Source of the DNA: Sorex araneus
Lineage: Eukaryota > Chordata > Mammalia > Eulipotyphla > Soricidae
Direction of reading: 5' to 3'
Assembly: GCF_027595985.1 (NCBI RefSeq)
Contig: NC_073304.1
Location: 217,188,000-217,251,999, forward strand
DNA length: 64,000 nucleotides
A program made the translations under genes and the position numbers. Positions 33,101 through 45,100 of the stretch are shown in pieces. The notes beneath the pieces are model-generated. The model was not told the origin of the DNA, ran no database searches, and saw only the letters and a list, made by a program, of their open reading frames with translations. How positions within the stretch are numbered: position 1 is the stretch's first letter; every line of letters starts with the position of its first letter.

Positions 33101-36100
33101 ATACGGCCAACCCGGGTTCTTTTCCCAGCATCCCATATGGTCCCCTGAGCACCGCCAGGGGTAATTCTTGAGTGCAAAGCCAGGAGTAATCCCTGTGCAT
33201 CGCCAGGTGTGACCCAGAAAGAATAAACAAAAAACAAAAACCCAAACCCTTATTAACATGTTTAACTCGGAGGCACATGATCTGTTTCTCATGTTCTTCT
33301 CAACATGAAAAGTTCCTTTAATAAGGTACAAAGAAAAAAAATTTTCTTAAGTGAGGAGATGCTATGGTAACCAGTTTGGTCTGAATAACACATCTGTTTT
33401 TGGAGAAAGAATGAAAATCAGAAAAAGAAATATGCAGAATGTAGTCATGTTCCTCCTCCCTCCAGGAGCGAAATCTGGCCTCTATTTTGAGCCAAGTATT
33501 TGGAGACGGTCTAGTTAGAAGCAGAGTTGAACAAGATTGTAACAGGAGCCCAAGGTGAGTCGCAAAAAGGCTTAGAAGTTCAAAGTGAGGTCTTCATTGT
33601 GGGAAAGATAAGAGAATTATTGTGCGAGGAATGGAATGATAATACAGGGATTCAGGTGCTTGCTTCCCTTGTACCCAGCTACCTAGTTCAATTCCTGGTA
33701 CCCCATCTGGTCCTCTGAGTCCCATCAGGAGTGAACCATGAGCACAGAACCAGGAGTAAACTCTGAGCACAGCTGTCACTATCACTGTCCTCCTGTTGTC
33801 TATCAATTTGCTGGAGCTGGGACCAGTAACATCTCCATTGTGAGACGTTGTTACTGTTTTTGGCATATGGAATACAGCTGATGGAACAAAAAGAAGAAAC
33901 ATTTTGATGATGTAACAATGCTGATTTTTTTTTTCCTTTCGGCTTTTTGGATCACACCTGGTGATGCTCAGGGGTTACTCCTGGCTCTCCACTCAGGAAT
34001 TATTCCTGGCAGTGCTCAGGGGAACACATGGGATACTGGGGCTCGAACCTGGGTCAGTTATGTGCAGTGCAAAGTCCTCTCCACGGTGCTATTGCTCCTG
34101 TCCCAACAATGCTGATTTCTAACTTATTTGCCATCTTGCAGAAAGTGGCACCAAATTTCTTGGAGAAACGGGGAAAGCTGCGCTGTTCTCCTTGGGCCAT
34201 TGAGATTTCCCTCCTACTCTTTGCCAGAGGCATGCTTTTTTGCCTGTGAAGTGTTCAGGTTTCATCCAAGTCCTCCCGCCACTCAAGTCATCTCCCAGGG
34301 GTGAGCTGAGCTGCCTCCTGCGAACAGTCTTGACGCAGCTCCAGCTGCCCCCACTTCACCTTCCAGAGGTCAGGGAAGCCCAAGCTGGGCTTGGTGCCTC
34401 CAACTGTCAACAAGGATGAAAGGCGGTGACTCACTGCTCCTTCACACATTACCCACTGCCATTTCCCTGGCAGTGAAAACGGTTCAGAAAATAGTGTGTT
34501 GGTGAGGAAACACAGGAAAGAGGAAAAAAAAAAAAAGGAGATGATTAGGAGGAAAAATCCATTAGCCCCCAGGTTTGTACAGACATCTGCTGTTTCCCGA
34601 TTCCAGAGCCTGCACGGTGTCAAATGTCCCCCATCACTGTACCTGATGTCACCGGCTCTGCCAAGAGGGTGGCAAACGGCCCCAGCAGGTGCCCTGGTTT
34701 CAAAACAGGGGTGCTAACCTGATGGCTCAGGCTAGAAACTAACGTCTGCAGAGAAGACCAGTGCTTGGGCACCAGCCTTGGGGGTCTCCTGGCTGGCTGG
34801 GTCACGCACGGGGAAGCGCAAGAGCCCCTTGGCCAAGGAGGGCCCAGGACACGTGGGGGCATCTTGAGTAAAATATGTCTGTTTTGCTTTTTGGGGCCAC
34901 ACCCAGAGGTGCTCAGGGCTTACTCCTGGCTCTGTGCTCAGGAATTACTCCTGGCGGGCTTGGGGGACCATATGGAACGCGGGGCACTGAATCTGGGTTG
35001 GCTGCATGCAAAGCAAATGCCTTACCCTACGTACTATTGCTCCTCCCCCTTTTAAAAAATCGAATCACAGTGAGATACTCAGTTACAAAGTTGTTCATGA
35101 TGGGGTTTCAGTTAAATAATATTTCATCACCCATCCCTTCTTTCTCTTTCTTTCTCTGTCTCGCCTTCCTTTTGGGCATTATGATTTGCGATACAGGTAC
35201 TGAAAGGTTATATGATGTGTCTCCCTTTACCTACTTTTGGCACTCAGTTCTTGTCCAGAGTGATCATTCCTAAGTATTATTGTCCTGCTGGTCCCTTCTC
35301 TATTGTAACTGCCCTTTGTGCCTCGCCACCTCTGCCACACACACTTGTGGCAAGCTTTTAGCCGTTGCCCGGCCCTTCTGGCTCCTGTTTGCCCTGGCCT
35401 TGGATAGTGCCCCTTTGAGCAAACTACGTGAGTGTGAGATGTGTGTGGCTGTCTCTGCACGTCTCAGGCCCGAGGCATGTCCCTGAAATACACCAGCGGG
35501 CTCCCAGCACCACCCAGCCTGGCCACAGCGTGCTCTGATGCAGCGCCTCTGGGCTCAGGACAGCCACCTTCCCCTGGGTCGCCTCGTCAACCTGAGGGGC
35601 CTTCCCTGTCACCTCACCACCGCTCCAGACTCCTCATTTCACTGATGAATAAAAAGAGACTAGAAAGGTTGTGTGCTTTGTCTAAACACAGTTGAGAAAT
35701 GACTGTGCCCGAATCGGAACCCGGGTCTTCTTTGGGCCTTGAACCCAGGATTCTTTCTACTGCATTAAACCACAACATGCTCAGAAAAATTTCCCCTCAG
35801 GGTTTCGGGGCCCCTCAGTTCTGAAGTCCTCAAGTGGCTCCCTCTGCTGCAGTGAAGAATAACCCGGGCTGCTGGGTTTCCTGAGGCCAGCACAGAGAAG
35901 GGGATGCTCTGGGGGTGGGGTGGGGGCGGGGGGCTGTGCCACCGACCCAGCCACGTCTCTGAGCCTGCAACTTGTTCAGCCTTTGATGCCCCATCACACC
36001 CTGATTGCAGTCCCAAAGCAAAATGACAAAGCCTGCACTGGGTGTTCTGTTTGTTTGTTTGTTTTTATCAGGGGCTGGAGTGACAGCACAGCCGGTAGGG

Positions 36101-39100
36101 CATTTGCCTTGGCCGACCCGGGTTCGATTCCTCAGTCCCTCTCAGAGAGCGCAGCAAGCTACCGAGAGTATCCTGCCCGCACGACAAAGCCTGGCAAGCT
36201 ACCCGTGGTGTATTCGATATGCCAAAACCAGTAACAAGTCTCACGATGGAGACATTACTGGTGCCCGCTTGAGCAAAATCAATGAGCAACGACAGTGACA
36301 GTGAGAGTGATACAGTGATCGGGGGCTATGCCTGTCAGTGCTTGGGGACCTTTCGTGATGGCAGGACTCTAACAAGTGTTGCGTTGACAAGCCACAAGCT
36401 TAAACCTTTGAACTATCCTTCCGGCCTCAGCTTGGGGTTTTAAACTCCTCAAATTACCAAAGCAGATAATTCTTATATTGAGTAGGATACCGTTATATAG
36501 AACGATCGTTAAGAACTTGGGTGCTTTCTCTCATATTTTAGTTCTTTCACACCAAAACACACTGAGCAACAGTAAACCACTCTTCTTTCTCTCTCTCTTT
36601 TCCCCCTGCTCATCTCTGGAATGAAAATGTCCACTGAGCTGGAGAGAGAACTCAGGGGGCTAGAGCACATGCTTTGCATGTTGGGGGCCTGGGTTTCATC
36701 TTCAGTGCTGCACGGTTCCCTGGGCAACAACAGGAGTGGTCCTTAAGCACTGAGCTGAGAGCAGTCCATGAGCACCACCAGGTGTGGCCCTTTCCCATTA
36801 AACTATATTCCCATTAGACTACATTCCCATTAAACTACATTCACGGCACAGAACTACAATCTAAGCTTGTGTAGTTCGAACAGAACCTCTTCACATAAGC
36901 AAAACTCAAAAGATTTTATATATACATATATATGTATATATATGTGTGTGTATATATATATACACATACATATATATATGTATATATATATGTATATATA
37001 AACTTTAGGCACTCAGTTTTTTTTCTTTTTGGGTCACACCCAGTGATGCTCAGGGTTACTCCTGGCTCTGAACTCAGGAATTACTCCTGGCAGTAGTGGG
37101 GGGACCATATTGGATGCCAGGGATTGAACCTGGGTTGGCTGCATGCAAGGCAAACGCCCTACCCACTGTGCTATCACTCCAGCCACCCACACACAACTTT
37201 TTTTTTTTGTTTGTTTGTTTTTGGGTCACACCCGGCGATGCACAGGGGTTACTCCTGGCTCATGCACTCAGGAATCACTCCTGGCGGTGCTCAGGGGACC
37301 ATATGGGATGCTGGGAATTGAACCCGGGTCGGCTGCATGCAAGGCAAACACCCTACCCGCTGTACTATTGCTCCAGCCCCTACACACAACTTTTTAAGTT
37401 AATATTTTGAAGTCACAACTGGTTCACTGGGCTAAACTCCAAATGGAAATCATGAGAGGTGTGCTCCTCTCCTGACAAAGGGAGGGGAGAGGCCAAGGAA
37501 GAGTCTCTTTAAGCTGAGAGGCATCAGTTTTATGCAAAGTAACTTTTTTCTTTCTTTTCTTTTTTTCTCTTTTTTCCAGCAGTGCCAGGGATGGAACCCA
37601 GGACTCCCATGTACTCTAGTCTCTCTAAGCCATTTCCCCAGTCTGAAACAAATTTTATTTATTCATTTATGTTGGGCTTGGGGTCATAACCGGCAGTGTT
37701 CAGGACTTACTCCTAGTTCTCTGCTTAGGGATCACTCTTAGTGGGGATCGAGATTCACATGGGGTGCCAGGATTAAACCTGGGCCAGCCATGTGCAAGCC
37801 AAGTGTGTTAGCTGCTGTGCTACTTCTCTGACCCCTGAAACAATTTTTTCTTAAAATTATTAAAGGGATACACAAAAATGTTGAGCTAGTCAAAATATAC
37901 TAAGCATAAGCACCAAATTAGGTAATTTTGAGGTAAAGGCATCCTTTTAAACTCTATCTCTATAGTTCACATAAAATGACTGCCTGTAAAAAAAGTTAGG
38001 ACAGAATAAAATGTATTAAGATTGAAATAAAAAGAAAAACAGAATAAAATGTATTCAGATTTAAGTAAAAAGAAAAACAGGCTGGCAGCTCCATGAAAGC
38101 TATTGCAAAGAATAAACATAAAAGGAGAGAAGAAATCAATGGCAGCAAGAAGGCTTTCTGGGGAAAAGACTGACAGTTTTCTAAAATATTACTGGTGGCG
38201 AAGGAGGTCTATTTTCATGTGGGAACTATTTTTGTTCAATATCACCGACTTTCAATTTAGAGCAAAACCGATAGAGACAATTCAGTTGTCTACTTCACAA
38301 ATACAAATCTATTTTAAATATCCTGGTCACATTTCTATAAACATCTGGGCGAGTTCAGCAAAATCTCTCTGCCATTCGGCAGCCCTAACACTTTAATGGA
38401 CAGCACTCTTTCTGAGCCATCTTGTTCTGCCGTACATTTTGACAACGTGAAAACCAATGGAATAAAAATTAATTCCTCCACAAGACAGATGATTAAATCA
38501 AACCTTGTTATTTGAGTCATTTTTCCCAAGCACTTTCTTTTGAAGTCAGATTATCAATCAAATTCGGAAAAAAAAATGGTAACACATTTGCGATCATGAA
38601 AAAAAAAAGTCTGAGCATGCGAACGGAACCAACTTGTAAAATATAATTACCAAAGATCACAAAATTGCTATCTCGAACATCTTAGTGGTGCGAATTGCAT
38701 AAGTTCTGCCATGCAACATATGTCATTTCGAATAAAGAGGAAGAAACAGCACTTCTAACACCAGCTCCACTTGGGAAAATGGAAACCGAATATTCCCCTC
38801 TTCCATACTTAAGACATATTAGTTCAAAGAGTTTATTCTATTTGCTCTGGTTACCGAAGTGAATCACGAAGAACAACAGCGTACAGTGAAAAAGCCTTAT
38901 TTTAACAGAGGTTAACCCAGCAGGGCGTGTGCAGTAAAGCCTCCTAGGTTATCTCCTTCAAATAATCTGCTAACAGCAGCAGGAAAAAGGGCTTGTATTC
39001 TTACCAATGAATTTTTGAGGCATTGAGCTTTTTCGTTTGGCCACATTGCTTGCTAATCTGTCCAGGACGAGAGCTCTTTCACTTCCCATCTCTGCTTTGA

Positions 39101-42100
39101 TGTGTCTTGCCTCCGCACTTGCTGGTTTGGAAAAATTGCAAAAAAAAAAAGAGAGGAGGGAAAAGAACACGTTGGTAAATGGGAGAAAAGCAAACTGGTT
39201 GGGAGAAGAGCAGGATGCTGTTACTCTGCCGTTTACCTGTGAGCGCTGCTGGGATTCCTGCCCTGGGTACCTGCTGTGGTCAGTGGAACCTGCACCAGGG
39301 CGCATTCAAATCTCGAAGTCTTAGGCGGAGATGGGAAAGCCCGACCCATCCCCAACCAGAGCCTTCATTAGCAAGAGGAAGTATAAAATAAAACAGCCTG
39401 GACGTGGTTGGTTGCAAAAAAGATAGAGCGATGGAGATATTCTAACCCCCACCAGCCTTCTTTCTTATTCTGAGTAACTTGTGTGTGACACCTGGAGCCT
39501 GCTATCACTCTTCTTAACAACTTAAAAAAAAAATTTAAAAAAGGATGGTGCCCCAGATTTACTGTGCGCTTATGTTAATAGCACTTTTGAAAATAGACAC
39601 ACTTACCCGGATAGCAAGAAATCAACTCAGTGATTTGTGTATTGAAATTCTGAGTGTTTTTTTTTTTCCTTTCTTTCTTTCTTTTTTTTTCCCCCTCTTC
39701 TTCCAATAAGTTCCTTCCTGTCTCCCTCTTCTACATGCCATTTCTCTGGGCTCTGCACGATCTGTTTCATATGCTGTTCACATTTCAAAATTCTCTCGGT
39801 TCAAATTTCCCTGAGCAACATTTCTGTCTTGAAATTGAAGAGCAATTTGCGTAATGCCTCTTCTAATGAAAAATGTGAATAAAAGCTGCTCAGGAATGTG
39901 GTCTATTTGTCAGTCCAGGAGGAGACTTTCAAGTGGCTTCGGCCGGTGGCTCTCAGAGCTGTGTGGATGCTGGGGTCGCTTGAGGAGCAGGTAAAGACCC
40001 TCTATGTTGGTGCCACCCCCCAGTGCCCACCCACACCCTCACCACTGGTTCAGATGAATTAAACAAGGATTTCTGGAAAAGGCCTCTGGGCCACAATTTT
40101 TTCCCCAGAGGCGTCACTCCTGGTTTGCTTGTCCTGACAGTCACCAGGGATATACCTAGTGGTGTTGGGTGCTGGGGGAGGGGCCTGCAGTGACAGGCAT
40201 GTCCCAGGGCAGTATTATTGGGAGCAGTGCTCAGGGCTTACTCCTGGCTCTGCCCTGAGGAATCACTCCTGGTGGGACTCAAGGGACCATGTAGGGTGCC
40301 ACGTGCCAGGCAAGCACTCTGCCCACTGTATGATCGCTTCAGAATTGTATTTTTAAAGCTCTCTAGATGATTTTCAAAATGCAGCCAGAGGAGTGGGGAA
40401 TGGCTGGAGATCGTGCTTTGTCTGGGGTTTGATCCCCAGTACCAGGAGAGACCCCAGAGTGCCAAGCCCCAACACAGCCCTTGAGCACTGCGGGGTGTGG
40501 CCTAAAAACCAAAACTAAAAGAGAATCAAATAAGACGCAGGCTGGGGGCCGGAGCGAAAGTACAACGGGGAGGGCATTTGCCTTGCACTCCACCAACCCA
40601 GGTTCATTCCCTGGCATCCCAGAGGGCCCCCCAAGCACCACCAGGAGTGATTCCTGAGTGCAGAGCCCTGAGCAATCCCTGAATATCTCCAGGTGTGGCC
40701 CTAAAAGCCAAAAAACAATTGCAGCCTGGCAGCTGAGGAGAAAGCGTATGTGTGACCCTGAGATTGAACTTGAAACAACAGAGCCCACCTTCCCCAGCAA
40801 AGCCTGGTTTCCCCCAGGTGCTGCCTGCTCCCACAATAAGAGAAAAAAGAAAGAAAAAGAAAAGAAAAAAGTGGGCTGTAGTGAGAAGCACTAGAAGAAC
40901 CCAGAAATGATGCCAACATCTAATCAACTAAAAAAATAAGGTGGATGAAATATGGCATAAGTCACCTTGGGCCGGCAGGCAGCAGCCAGTAAGAATCCAG
41001 GCCAGAGCTCAGAGGGGACATGCGCTCGCCCGGTGCTCGAGCACCTGCCGCTCCTCTAAGTGAGGCATCAGCGAACTTTTCCTGTGAAAGGGCTGACTGC
41101 AAAAACTTCAAACTCTGTGGGACACACAGTTTCTGCTGCAAAGCCAACGGCCCCACCCCCTGAAACACGTAAACCATAGGCCAGAACAGCAAGGATGGCA
41201 GTTGCCTGGCGGGCGGCTGACCCGACTTCCAATTCCTGGCACCCCATCTGGTCCCCCGAGCACCACCAGGAGTGATCCCAGAGCACAAAGCCAGGGCTAA
41301 GCTCTGAGCGCTGCTGGACATGGCCCCCAAACAAAACAAGACAACCAAGTCAACTCCCCTGTTCATAAACAGGGTATTGTCTGTATCCAGCACCCTCTCC
41401 CCGCCCCGCTGTCCTTGCTGGCTTCCTGCTGCCCTGTGCAAGCATGGGGCTGAAACTACAAATATTTCCTTTCTGTTTTATCATCAGTGTTTCAGGAGGA
41501 ACAAACTCAAGTGAAGGACACATACGCTTCTAATATCTCTCAAGAAGTAGAAACCAAGGGGCTGGAGTGATAGCACAGCGGGGAGGGCGTTTGCCTTGCA
41601 TGTGGCCGACCCGGGTTAGATTCCCAGCATCCCATATGGTTCCCTGAGCACCGCCAGGGGTAATTCCTGAGTGCAGAGTCAGGAATGACCCCTGTACATT
41701 GCCCGGTGTGACCCAAAAAGAAAAAAAAAAAGTAGAAACCAAGATGGAATAACAAAAGACGTAGGTAGCTAGATGAACTTGTAAAAGAAGAGCCAAGTAT
41801 GACAGCTACAACTCCTTGAACTAAGACTTATGTAAATCTACAGTAGTTGAGAGTAAAATATTGGTGTAGAGATATCAGTGTCAGAGTTGAGGCTCAATAA
41901 TTATACTATTAATGGACATTATTTTAAAAATAGGTACTTGGGGGCCGGAGCGATAGCACAGCGGGTAGGGCGTTTGCCTTGCACGCGGCCGACCCGGGTT
42001 CGATCCCCGGCATCCCATATGGTCCCCCAAGCACCGCCAGGAGTAATTCCTGAGTGCAAAGCCAGGAGTAACCCCTGAGCATCGCTGGGTGTGACCCAAA

Positions 42101-45100
42101 AAGCAAAATAAATAAATAAATAAATAAATAAATAAAAATAGGTACTTGGGGGCTGGAGTGATAGCACAGCGGGTAGGGCGTTTGCCTTGCACGAAGCCGA
42201 CCCGGGTTCGATTCCCAGCATCCCATATGGTTCCCTGAGCACCGCCAGGAGTAATTCCTGAGTGCATGAGCCAGGAGTAACCCCTGTGCATCACCAGGTG
42301 TGACCCAAAAAGTAAAAAATAAAATAAAATAAAAATAAAAATAGGTACCAAATGTATTCAATAAGTTTTGTATTTCTAAAGTGAAACTTGTTTTCCAGTA
42401 AATTATTCTGGAATTACACTAAAAAAAAAAAAAGTAGAAGCCAAAATTCATTAAGCTGTCAGAGTGAAAACTCGAGGTGTCTGTGACTGGATTCCCTGGT
42501 CTCTGGACATTCCAGGAGAAGGACAGGACCTCGCCTTGGGCGGGAGTGGCCAGTCTCTGCCAGGGACCCTATGCATCGCACCAAAAGAGGAGAGCCCAGA
42601 GTCTGAAACACTCCCACTGGACCACTGGCAGGTTCTTCAAGACTCCATGCCAGTTCCTTTTTTTTTTTTTTTAGCTTTTTGGGTTACACCCAGCGATGCT
42701 CAGGGGGTTACTCCTGGTTTTGCACTCAGGAATTGCTCCTGGCAGTGCTCGGGGGACCATATGGGATGCCGGGGATCAAACCCGGGTCGGCCGCGTGCAA
42801 GGCAAATGCCCTACCTGCTGTACTATCGCTCCAGCCCCTCCATGCCAGTTCTTACATATTAAATAATTCTGCTCAGGGTTTAAACAAGTTCAGAAATAAG
42901 ATGATCACTGACTCCTCAAATAACAGCAACAACAGAAAGGCAAAGAGGATGCTGCTACTGACCAATGTATTTCAAACATTGAATTTCTCGTTGAAAAGTG
43001 TTTTTCCACCCTAACGATATCAGACCCAGCCCCCAGTGGAAGCTTCCAGGACTTGTGTTGGCACCAGAACTTGTGTCCCCGAGAAGAGGAGAGGTCAGGA
43101 GTCAGGGGGGTCAGGGGAGGAGATGGGCAGCTTTGGGGTGGGCAGTCCATCACCATGACCATGACTTCTGGACACTTGTAAGGGACAGGCCCTCTGGTGA
43201 CAGGGCACTGCTGGCAGCCGAATGTGTCCAGCTCCCCAGCGGGCCGGGTCTTTGGGCCCCCACAGGAAACTATCACAGAGACGATTTCCTCTCACACAAA
43301 CCACTACCAGATGTGGCACCGACCCGGAGCCCCGGGAGCAGAGAAAGACAAGGGCCTGGGATTTGCAAGAAGTTCCCGAGCCCGTGAGAGAGGGTCTGTC
43401 CTCGGGGAGACTCAGAGAGGCAGCTGGGTTTGGGTGTGACATGCAAATTGATTTTGCTCCCAGCAATTTGGAGAGCGTGCATATATCGCCTCTCCGTCAT
43501 CCGTGAGTGACAGCAGAATCAAGGGATGCTTCACTTTATCCCAACAGTACCACCAAGCCATGATCCCCCCCCCCCCGCCCCCGGGAGTGGGAAGGCAGTG
43601 GGGGTGGTTTGGGCCACACCTGGCCGTGGTAGTTTACAGGTTCTGTGCTCAGGGATCACTCCTGGAGGCCTCGAAGGACCATGCTGGAGATTGAACCCAA
43701 CACTCCGCTGTGCGCAAAGCAAGCTCCTGACCCACTGTGCCCTGGCTTGTGTGCTCTGCTCCATGGTGCTCTGGCCCCTTGCTTGGGGCTCTGGCCCCAA
43801 GTGCCACTGTTCTCAAATTCTCCACCACATACTCCTCTGCGTGGTGTCCAACAGACCTTAAGGCCTGTTCATGCCCTCACAGGACCCAGCCCCATGTGGT
43901 GCTACCCACCTACCTTTACCATCTCTCACTTCTCCCTCACCATACCCATCTCAACGAAGCAAAGGCTCATGGCTGACAAGGTAGCACTATAGCACTGTCG
44001 TCCCGTTGTTCATCGATTAGCTTGAGTGAGCACCAGTAACGTCTCCATTGTGAGACTTGTTACTGTTTTGGCATATTGAATACGCCTCGGGTAGCTTGCC
44101 AGGCTCTGCTGTGCAGGCGGGATACTCTCAGTAGCTTGCCGGGCTCTCCGAGAGGGACAAAGGAATTGAACCCGGGTCGGCTGCGTGCAAGGCAAGCACC
44201 CTACCTGCTGTGCTATCACTCCAGTCCAACAAGCTAGCAGACCCTCAAAATCCTCTATCCGGGAGGAGGCCAACGTGGTGATCTGCTCACCAAAACAACA
44301 TTCTTAGTGCATGTCTCCAATGGCACCTTTCCGAGAAAACGTCACTCCTTGTTTTGTTTTGGGGTCCAGCTTACTCCTGGCTCAGCATGCAGGGATTACT
44401 CCTAGTAGGGCTTCAGGGACCATATGGGTGCCAGGGATCGAACCTGAGTTGGCCATGTGCAAGGCAAGCACCCTACCTGCTGTGCTATTCCTCTGGCCCC
44501 AACATCACCTTACATCCTTGGTTTACTCATCACGCTGATCGTGGCTGTCATTTCTAGGCAACTCTTAGTGTGTAAATCCATGTCAAAAATAAAAGCATTT
44601 TCTCTTCTTGACTTTTTGGGTCACACCCGGTGATGATACACAGGGGTTACTCCTTTTTTTTGGCTTTTTGGGGTCACACCTGGCAATGCACAGGGGCCAC
44701 TTCTGGCTCTGCACTCAGGAATTACCCCTGGCGGTGCTCAGGGGACCATATGGGATGCTGGGAATCGAACCCGAGTCAGCCACGTGCAAGGCAAACGCCC
44801 TACCCACTATGCTATCTCTCCAGCCCCCACAGGGGTTACTCCTGGCTCTGCACTCAGGAACAACTCCAGTAGTGCTCAGGGGACCTTATGGGATGCTGGG
44901 AATCGAACCCTGGTTGGCTGCATGCAAGGCAAATGCCCTACCCGCTGTACTATGGCTCCATCCCCTGAATGCATTTTCAAAGATACAAACTCTGAAATTT
45001 ATGATAGATCATTTGAGGTAAAGCTGGGAAATCTGCCCGTTTTTCACAACTCAAGTTAAATCCGAAGAAATTCTCTGAAACAAATCTGGAGGCGGGAGGT

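Larger units (their letters stand above)
27197..39004 (-). other. IKZF3: IKZF3 intron 7
   Basis: 11.8 kb bounded by GTAAGA (39004 downward) and TTGCAG. It holds many SINEs, two L1 ends and a SINE-free stretch next to exon 7. Confidence 0.9.
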
